From IMG/VR virus record IMGVR_UViG_3300005436_000014, positions 1-54,733 of that record: 54,733 nucleotides of DNA. One strand, 5' to 3'. Shown here in pieces: positions 49,147 through 54,733 of the stretch. The notes below the pieces were generated by a model. The model saw only the letters and a program-made list of their open reading frames with translations, did no database searches and was not told the origin of the DNA. The DNA is from a virus. How positions within the stretch are numbered: the first letter of the stretch is position 1; each line of letters opens with the position of its first letter. The translations under genes were made by a program, and so were the position numbers.

Positions 49147-51504
49147 TCAAACTCTTCCCATACCCAATTTAGCTTCTAATTCGAGTTTCTTTAGTTCGAG
49201 TTCTTCACGCCTAAGTTTTCTATCTTCCTCTTTGGATTGATATTCTAACTGGGCTTCAAAAGCTTTTTCGCGGGTATTCATGGCTGTATCTTTACCGCGT
49301 TGTTCAACAGCCTTATCTTCTACTTTGACCTTTTCCATTAGCACAACAGAAGGATCGATTGGAGGAGGAGGGGCATTTTCTGCTTGCTGTTGTTGGTATT
49401 GCATGAGGGCTTGAGCTGCCATTTGAGCAATTTGATTTTGCTCTTCAGGGGGTATTTGATCTCTTTGATCTGGCAACATAGTCCCCCCCATAATATTTTG
49501 CATCTGTACTTGAAATGCTAATGCCATGTGCTGTGCTATATGGGCATTCGTAGCTTCAATTGTAATAGGAGAGGCATTTGGCATTGATAAGAGCATTTGA
49601 TGTAATAGAATGTGTGCACCGTGATCTTGATCTATTCCAGCCACAGCGCCCTTTCCAACAATAAGGTTCTGATTCTCCGTAATAGGATCTAGTGGCATTA
49701 CTTTTGATTTATCAGGAAGAACTCGATCAATTTCTGATTGAGGAATCTTTAGTTCTTTTAGAAACATCGTTTCAGTTTGGAATCTGTCATAAAGGTCTGG
49801 AGATTGCATCGCCGCATCTCTAATAGTCTGCGCTCGAATCAACCTTTGCATCTTTGTCGTAACGTGGGGATCTGCGACTGGCTCTATTTGCACAAGGTCT
49901 GTAAAGTCTGCCTTTGAGATCTGATATTTTCCACCTGGTCGATAAAAGGTAAAGCTTTCCTCTGGCATGCGCTCAGAGAATCTCTTATACATAAGTTTGA
50001 ATTCACGGGTCATAGAGTTGCGAAGGCCACGTGTAATTGTGCTTTGTATTAAAAGGATATTATCTAAAAGGGCAAATGTCGTGCCAACAGGGGCGTTAGG
50101 ATTAAAGTCGGATAGTTGCGATGTTGCCGTACCCATAATGACAGATCCAGAGTTCTCTAGATCCTTTCTCATCTCATTAATCATAGGAGATGGTTCTTTA
50201 TAGGGCATCGGCATAATAGCGTCACGAATAGGAAGTCCGCCTGTATCAATTTCTTTAAATTCAGTTGGCCCCAAACGGACGTTGTTATCTGGTAATTGCA
50301 TTCCCTTAACGCGCACACCGGCTGGGAAGTTAGATAATGTATGTGCATCTAGGCTTTGACGAAGTAACTGTGTCGCTGTTTGTGTTAGACCACCAATTAA
50401 ATGGGCAGCACCAAGCTTATAGAAGCCAAATCCTGGGATGAATCCATAATCAATGAAGTATTTTCGCTCTTCAGATGGGTTATTTTCCTCCCAATTTCTG
50501 TAGAGAGAAAGAACCTTTTTAGTATCTTTATGGATAACAACAATATATGGCCTGAATCGACTTTCTTTTAATGGTTCTTCGCCTTCGATCTCATTATCTT
50601 GCTCTTCGTCTGTCTCGTAGAGTTCCTCTTCATCAAGGAATACGTGGCATTCATAGAAGTCTTGAAGGATTTTTGTGTCATAATTGGGATCTGTTATCCC
50701 CTCAGTTCTTTGAACCTGTTGTTTAATGGGAGACATATCATCTTCTAGATCCGAATCATGTATATTTACATCTAGAAATTCGCCTGTTTGTTGACGTCTT
50801 GCTATTTCTCTCCTGTCTAGCTCATACATTTCTGTTTTTCGCCAGCAGCTATTAATATCGGATGTACCGTAGTTAACAACGAAGTTATATGGGGAGATGA
50901 ACTTAGAATTAATCTTTTGAAGAACTGGGTCATGATAAACTTTACGGACAATACTTCCACTAAAGTTCACCCACATCATCATGCGCTCAAAATCAGGGTA
51001 GTATTCTATTTCATTCAAGAGGTAGTAGTTAAAGAAATTCTCTAGCAATTCTGCCTTTTGTTGAATTTCCTCGCTTGGCTCACCCATAATAACATTTTTG
51101 GCTGGCCCTTCTTGAGGTAAAAGTTCAGCAATGGTCATGGCGAAGGATTTAACTAGCTCTTGCATCATTAGAGGAGAATAGGCACCACTGGCTCCGTCAA
51201 ATGGAAAGGATTTGTATTCCAGCTTAAGCCCTATTTGTTCAAACATCTTCTTGATGTTATCTTCCCAGTCTTTGCGTGATTCAAGGTCTTGCTCAATCTC
51301 TTCACAAAGCTTAGATCCTAATTGAGATAGAAAGTGGGGTTCTGTTTGAGAGAGCTTTTGAGCAAGATTTTCGTCATGTTGACGTGTATATGTAGAGTAA
51401 TCTTCAGATTCTTCTAGAGGCTCTGCCCCCATCATAGATTCACGTAAAGATGGTACCTGATATAAAGGTTCTATAAATTGGTTGTCTTGGGGTTGTGTTT
51501 CCAT
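49147..51504 (-). CDS. Portal protein
   Basis: About 785 aa from the ATG at 51502-51504; a TTG two codons upstream is also possible and no good ribosome site distinguishes them. Acidic N-terminus, then FPFDGASGAYSPLMMQELVKSF, WVNFSGSIVRKVYHDPV, YKLGAAHLIGGLTQTATQLLRQSLDA and PVGTTFALLDNILLIQSTITR, typical of podovirus portals. A Gln/Ala/Met-rich C-terminal tunnel-like helix and a basic coil end it. It forms the dodecameric packaging vertex. Confidence 0.85.
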   Translation of the reverse strand: METQPQDNQFIEPLYQVPSLRESMMGAEPLEESEDYSTYTRQHDENLAQKLSQTEPHFLSQLGSKLCEEIEQDLESRKDWEDNIKKMFEQIGLKLEYKSFPFDGASGAYSPLMMQELVKSFAMTIAELLPQEGPAKNVIMGEPSEEIQQKAELLENFFNYYLLNEIEYYPDFERMMMWVNFSGSIVRKVYHDPVLQKINSKFISPYNFVVNYGTSDINSCWRKTEMYELDRREIARRQQTGEFLDVNIHDSDLEDDMSPIKQQVQRTEGITDPNYDTKILQDFYECHVFLDEEELYETDEEQDNEIEGEEPLKESRFRPYIVVIHKDTKKVLSLYRNWEENNPSEERKYFIDYGFIPGFGFYKLGAAHLIGGLTQTATQLLRQSLDAHTLSNFPAGVRVKGMQLPDNNVRLGPTEFKEIDTGGLPIRDAIMPMPYKEPSPMINEMRKDLENSGSVIMGTATSQLSDFNPNAPVGTTFALLDNILLIQSTITRGLRNSMTREFKLMYKRFSERMPEESFTFYRPGGKYQISKADFTDLVQIEPVADPHVTTKMQRLIRAQTIRDAAMQSPDLYDRFQTETMFLKELKIPQSEIDRVLPDKSKVMPLDPITENQNLIVGKGAVAGIDQDHGAHILLHQMLLSMPNASPITIEATNAHIAQHMALAFQVQMQNIMGGTMLPDQRDQIPPEEQNQIAQMAAQALMQYQQQQAENAPPPPIDPSVVLMEKVKVEDKAVEQRGKDTAMNTREKAFEAQLEYQSKEEDRKLRREELELKKLELEAKLGMGRV

Positions 51505-51581
51505 ATTCAATCATCAATAATGAGACAGGTAATTGATATAATTTTAGACTAATTTTAGAAATATACAACAAGGAATAAAGA

Positions 51582-52199
51582 ATGAAGATTGATTTTAGTG
51601 ATATTTTAAATAAAAAAGAACAATTGGAAGATGAAAAGATATTATTTGGTGGAGAAATATATCAATACAGACACTCTTTACCACACATCACCATTGATCT
51701 ATCGAATAATGAAGATTACAGGATGTATGTAAGCCGCGTTAAAAAGGTGGCAGATCAATTCGGGGCAGATATATGTCATTTGTTTGCTGAGCTGTGTCTT
51801 TTGTACAACATCGTTGATGATTCTGATATCAAGAATCCTGTCAAGCTTTCTATCCAACAAATTGGAAGTCACATTTTAGGCAAAATAGCCCTAGCGATGT
51901 TACAGGCTAAAAAGATAGAAGAAAAAATTCTAGCGAGTGATGATTGCGAGATATTGGGGGAAGAATATTGTTTTATAGCGATCATGCTTCAAGACCTATT
52001 TAATACCTATTCCTTCATGATTAGCTTTCTTTCAAGAAAAAGATACCTCAATGAACAGTTTATCATATCTATCAAAGAGCGTCTTACCTTCTTAATCTCT
52101 GGTGCATTTGAGGAATTAAAAGAAATGTTCATGGTCGTTCAAGGATATGATTCTATAGAAAAAACAATTGATTTTAATAGAAACAACACACTACATTGA
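51582..52199 (+). CDS. Hypothetical protein inserted between terminase and portal (205 aa)
   Basis: ACAAGGA ribosome site. Starts MKIDFSDILNKKEQLEDEKI. Helical and acidic, with FAELCLLYNIVDD and CFIAIMLQDLFNTYSFMISF. It is on the plus strand between the two core packaging genes, so it must have its own promoter. This is a typical position for a lysogenic-conversion or exclusion gene. No family recognised. Confidence 0.65.
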   Translation: MKIDFSDILNKKEQLEDEKILFGGEIYQYRHSLPHITIDLSNNEDYRMYVSRVKKVADQFGADICHLFAELCLLYNIVDDSDIKNPVKLSIQQIGSHILGKIALAMLQAKKIEEKILASDDCEILGEEYCFIAIMLQDLFNTYSFMISFLSRKRYLNEQFIISIKERLTFLISGAFEELKEMFMVVQGYDSIEKTIDFNRNNTLH

Positions 52200-52284
52200 T
52201 ATTTGAATAAGTGAAGGCCTGATTCATTGAGTGTTAGTTTCCATTAATGCTCCTATGTTAATACACATAATACTAGCTGATCCC

Positions 52285-53928
52285 TTAATAGAATGTCTCT
52301 TTATTTGGGTTGCTATAATTGTCCATTATATAGTTATCATCTGGGTGGTCAATCCACGCCGATAATCGAAGTTTGATTAATGCCTGACTCATGCTATCGA
52401 CAATATCCTTAGAGTTTTCATCATTTGGAAATACGGCGCATGCTTCTAAAAATGAGTCTGCAAATGGTCTCAATGTTGTATAACTTGGCGGTCTTGCTGG
52501 AAGCCAAACTTTACCAGATTCAATAATATGTGAGATCTTGCGCAATCTTGCTACCTTATCGCCACCTCCCTGATGTAAGGGATCGAACCTCGTTAATATA
52601 ATACCAGCCCTATTAAGGTCTTGAATGAGAGGACCACCATTCGCTTTATTCTCAACAAGTATCATATCAGGGCGCAATATATAATCTTCAGGTACTGGGT
52701 TGTCGATTTGAATATCGTAGTAATTCTTTGCAAGCCTTATCATCATGCGTCGTACGTCTGGGTTCTCTAACCTGCCATGCCACATGCTTAAAAGCATAAT
52801 CTGTGCTACATCGTGTTGATCTTTGAATATACCCCATGTAGTACATGCGCTACATGCTGCTGTTATTCCCTTACTATATGCTGTATCCCATGACTGCAAT
52901 ATGTACTCACATCGAGGCGGTGTTGGCATCTTCCATATCTGAAACCAGCTTTTCTTAATAATACCACCCTCAGCAGGTGCTGGTCGTTGTTGAAGCTGAC
53001 CAGCTCTAATGTAGTCGGTACGCATCTTAATCTTAAGCTTACTAAGCTCGTCTGGTCCTATTCGCGCAGGCCACAGTAGGTCACCCTCATTCTTTCTTGG
53101 ATCTGCCCATGGCTTCCCCTGTGTGCTGGGAAGGGGTATTGTAACGCACCTTCTATTTGTCTCGAATTCCATAGGTAAACACAAATGGACTAAATCTGGT
53201 ATTTCTTGACTAAGGATATGTCCAGAATAATCTTGAGCATGAAGCCGTTGTTGAACGATAATGACACTACCTGTCTTTAGGTTGTTTAACCGTGAAGATA
53301 ATGTTGAATCGCACCAATCGTTCGTTGATTCCCTTATTGTCTCGCTCTCCGTATCTCCAGCATTGTTAGGGTCATCTAGAACAATAATATCTCCGCCCTC
53401 ACCCGTTGCGGTCCCACCGATAGATGATGAAATCCTATATCCTGTCTTATCATTATCAAATCTAAGCTTGGTGTTTACATCTCCGCATATCTTATATCGA
53501 TTGCCCCACCTTTCCTGATACCACTTTGATGCAATGATACGTCTACACTTAACGCTATCCTTCATAGAAAGTTTCTCAGCATAGGATAGGAAGAGGAATT
53601 GTAGATGAGGATCAGCTATCCAACACCATGAAGGAAACATGACCGATACTGTAGTGGATTTCATACAGCGGGGCGGTTCGTTGATTAGGAGAGTTTTAAT
53701 CTGTCCGTTTTTCACGGCTTCAAGATGTTCGCAAATTGCACCTATATGCCAACCATCTACGAACTCTCTTCCACCTTCTACTATGTGCCATGCACCTTTT
53801 GTGAATGAGTGAAGGGTTTTTCCGTATAGTTCGGCCTCTTCAATCAATCTTTCATCTATGATTGGTTCATGAGTATTAAGTCTAAACTTCCAATCATTAA
53901 CGATTTTTAAGCTAGATGCGTGTAACAA
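52285..53928 (-). CDS. terL: Large terminase subunit
   Basis: 547 aa. Walker A-like PPRCMKST (85-92), Walker B DIIVLDDP (180-187), VQQRLHAQD motif (225-233) and nuclease motif QSWDTA (345-350), with another acidic segment LVENKANG further on. It powers DNA packaging and cuts concatemers. The start is TTG at 53926-53928, directly after an in-frame TGA that closes a five-codon mini-frame (MGFI stop). No ATG occurs before the Walker A region. Confidence 0.9.
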   Translation of the reverse strand: MLHASSLKIVNDWKFRLNTHEPIIDERLIEEAELYGKTLHSFTKGAWHIVEGGREFVDGWHIGAICEHLEAVKNGQIKTLLINEPPRCMKSTTVSVMFPSWCWIADPHLQFLFLSYAEKLSMKDSVKCRRIIASKWYQERWGNRYKICGDVNTKLRFDNDKTGYRISSSIGGTATGEGGDIIVLDDPNNAGDTESETIRESTNDWCDSTLSSRLNNLKTGSVIIVQQRLHAQDYSGHILSQEIPDLVHLCLPMEFETNRRCVTIPLPSTQGKPWADPRKNEGDLLWPARIGPDELSKLKIKMRTDYIRAGQLQQRPAPAEGGIIKKSWFQIWKMPTPPRCEYILQSWDTAYSKGITAACSACTTWGIFKDQHDVAQIMLLSMWHGRLENPDVRRMMIRLAKNYYDIQIDNPVPEDYILRPDMILVENKANGGPLIQDLNRAGIILTRFDPLHQGGGDKVARLRKISHIIESGKVWLPARPPSYTTLRPFADSFLEACAVFPNDENSKDIVDSMSQALIKLRLSAWIDHPDDNYIMDNYSNPNKETFY

Positions 53929-53995
53929 TCATATAAATCCCATAGGTGAATCATGAGATTAATTGTTATCGAAAGTTTTTAATGAGGCAAGATAT

Positions 53996-54190
53996 TTAAA
54001 ATTTTATCTTTTTAGATTTATTTAAAGGATTTGGTAGCCATTCATTTTTAAGGTGATATAAAATCTTCTGCCGTCTTTTTTTTGCGTAATAATATCTTCC
54101 CCCACCAAATGATTTATATATAGACTGTTCAAGTGTGTTTATATAATTCATAGAATCAGATAGGAAGGTGGGGAAAAAATCACCATTCAT
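53996..54190 (-). CDS. Small basic hypothetical protein (64 aa)
   Basis: Starts MNGDFFPTFLSDSMNYINTL, with a very basic middle and end (YAKKRRQKILYHLK, LNKSKKIKF). Overlaps the upstream gene by four bases. Its place just upstream of terL could suit a DNA-binding packaging partner, but there is no motif evidence. Confidence 0.55.
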   Translation of the reverse strand: MNGDFFPTFLSDSMNYINTLEQSIYKSFGGGRYYYAKKRRQKILYHLKNEWLPNPLNKSKKIKF

Positions 54191-54465
54191 TTTTCACCAA
54201 AAAATATATGCTTTGTTGCCTCATAATCTTCATATGAAATAAATTCATGGGTAGAATACCGATAGTCTTTCTTTAATACGTTAATTAATCTTAAAAATTT
54301 TTTTTCTTGATCACTTGAGTAACCTTCAGGAATCTTTTTCGATATTAACCATATACGCTCAAGCATCCCAACAGATATGGGGTTTCTATTATAATGAAAT
54401 TCAGGAAAGTAGTATCGGACAATACCAGAGAAAAAGTTGCGTATTTTATAATATGTTAATAACAT
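54187..54465 (-). CDS. Hypothetical protein (92 aa), complete copy of the 1-179 gene
   Basis: MLLTYYKIRNFFSGIVRYYF and on; about 90 percent identical at protein level to the partial product at the left edge. Helical, with no recognised domain. Gives the missing end of the left-hand copy. Confidence 0.65.
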   Translation of the reverse strand: MLLTYYKIRNFFSGIVRYYFPEFHYNRNPISVGMLERIWLISKKIPEGYSSDQEKKFLRLINVLKKDYRYSTHEFISYEDYEATKHIFFGEK

Positions 54466-54472
54466 AGATCAA

Positions 54473-54679
54473 TTAACCCTCCGTATACAAACGTTTGACC
54501 TGCGTAACTAAATAGACATTTCCTTTTTCATCTTTCCCGTCAGTAAAGTCTACTGTACAAAATCCGCTGTCAGGATCAGTTATTACTTTTGCATCATCAG
54601 GAAAAGTATTTAGAAAATCTTTTAATACTTTTACAGTTGGAGAGTTTGTCCATCCATCACTTGTTAATTTAATCGTCAT
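54473..54679 (-). CDS. Small hypothetical protein (68 aa), variable gene of the right copy
   Basis: ATG 54677-54679 (MTIKLTSDGWTNSP), or GTG one codon upstream. Contains VKVLKDFLNTFPDDAKVITD, like the IKELSS.DPD-type motif of the gene at 406-666. It stands where the left copy has the unrelated 76-aa gene. Confidence 0.55.
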   Translation of the reverse strand: MTIKLTSDGWTNSPTVKVLKDFLNTFPDDAKVITDPDSGFCTVDFTDGKDEKGNVYLVTQVKRLYTEG

Positions 54680-54733
54680 CACCCACCTTCTCTCCCCAGG
54701 CTTTCTCTCTTAAATGTTCCGGTAGGTTAAGAT
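54669..54733 (-). CDS. C-terminal fragment of a 406-666 paralogue, cut by the window edge
   Basis: Reads LNLPEHLREKAWGEKVGDDD then TAA at 54669-54671. The equivalent end of the 406-666 product is LNLPEHLRENAWRKKADDD, so this is a close homologue whose 5' part lies outside the window. Confidence 0.6.
   Translation of the reverse strand, partial: LNLPEHLREKAWGEKVGDDD

Larger units (their letters stand above)
54284..54733. repeat. Right copy of the diverged terminal repeat (partner 1-471)
   Basis: 54284-54465 matches 1-179 and 54699-54733 matches 437-471, with unrelated sequence between. The order and orientation of the flanking homologous genes are the same in both copies. Confidence 0.8.

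Noticed and set aside
1-54733. tRNA genes, CRISPR arrays and insertion sequences
   Set aside because: I saw no cloverleaf-like sequence, no regularly spaced repeats and no transposase. A covariance-model search would be needed to exclude tRNAs fully.

Overview
The window is a tailed-phage (or prophage) genome, or nearly all of one. It carries a large terminase, portal, scaffold-like protein, major capsid protein, head-tail adaptors, a gp10-like tail protein, a bank of tail fibres and three large internal or accessory virion proteins. There is no sheath, tube or tape measure, so a short-tailed (podovirus-like) particle is most likely. A tyrosine recombinase, an XRE repressor-like protein and three type II toxin-antitoxin (TA) modules suggest a temperate or plasmid-like lifestyle. 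The DNA is strongly AT-rich. A phage-borne outer-membrane protein shows that the host is Gram-negative. A low-GC, perhaps intracellular, proteobacterium would fit, but the host cannot be fixed from the sequence. No flanking host DNA is visible.

Layout. (i) 1-9556, minus strand: many small, often overlapping genes of unknown function, ending with a DUF5681-like protein, a RusA-type resolvase, a MerR/excisionase-like HTH protein and a winged-helix replication-initiator-like protein. A DinJ-YafQ pair interrupts this block on the plus strand. (ii) 9557-10043: a 487-base divergent control region with two intrinsic terminators, promoters and two inverted repeats. It contains a candidate short RNA complementary to the 5' leader of the next gene, an arrangement like the P1 c4 and P4 CI immunity RNAs. 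(iii) 10044-16281, plus strand: a Sak4/AAA_24-like ATPase, small membrane proteins, the integrase, RHH and zinc-ribbon proteins, and an XRE regulator. (iv) 16290-18916, minus strand: small membrane proteins, a lipoprotein and a holin-like protein. (v) 18919-53928, minus strand: the virion and packaging genes. Transcription would start at the terminase and run to the internal proteins.

The late region is unusual. It holds a full-length GroEL and, four genes upstream in the same direction, a GroES-like protein, so the phage may carry its own capsid-folding chaperonin pair. It is interrupted by plus-strand YefM-YoeB and MazE-MazF-Phd modules and by a minus-strand outer-membrane protein 'moron'. 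Three tandem paralogous fibre genes and a shuffled beta-rich domain found in four virion proteins point to active recombination in the host-recognition genes.

The two ends of the window carry diverged versions of the same small-gene locus (1-471 and 54284-54733) with different middle genes. This suggests either a circular or terminally redundant genome assembled from two variants, or a true tandem duplication. I recognise no endolysin, DNA polymerase or replicative helicase, so lysis and replication probably depend on unrecognised genes or on the host.
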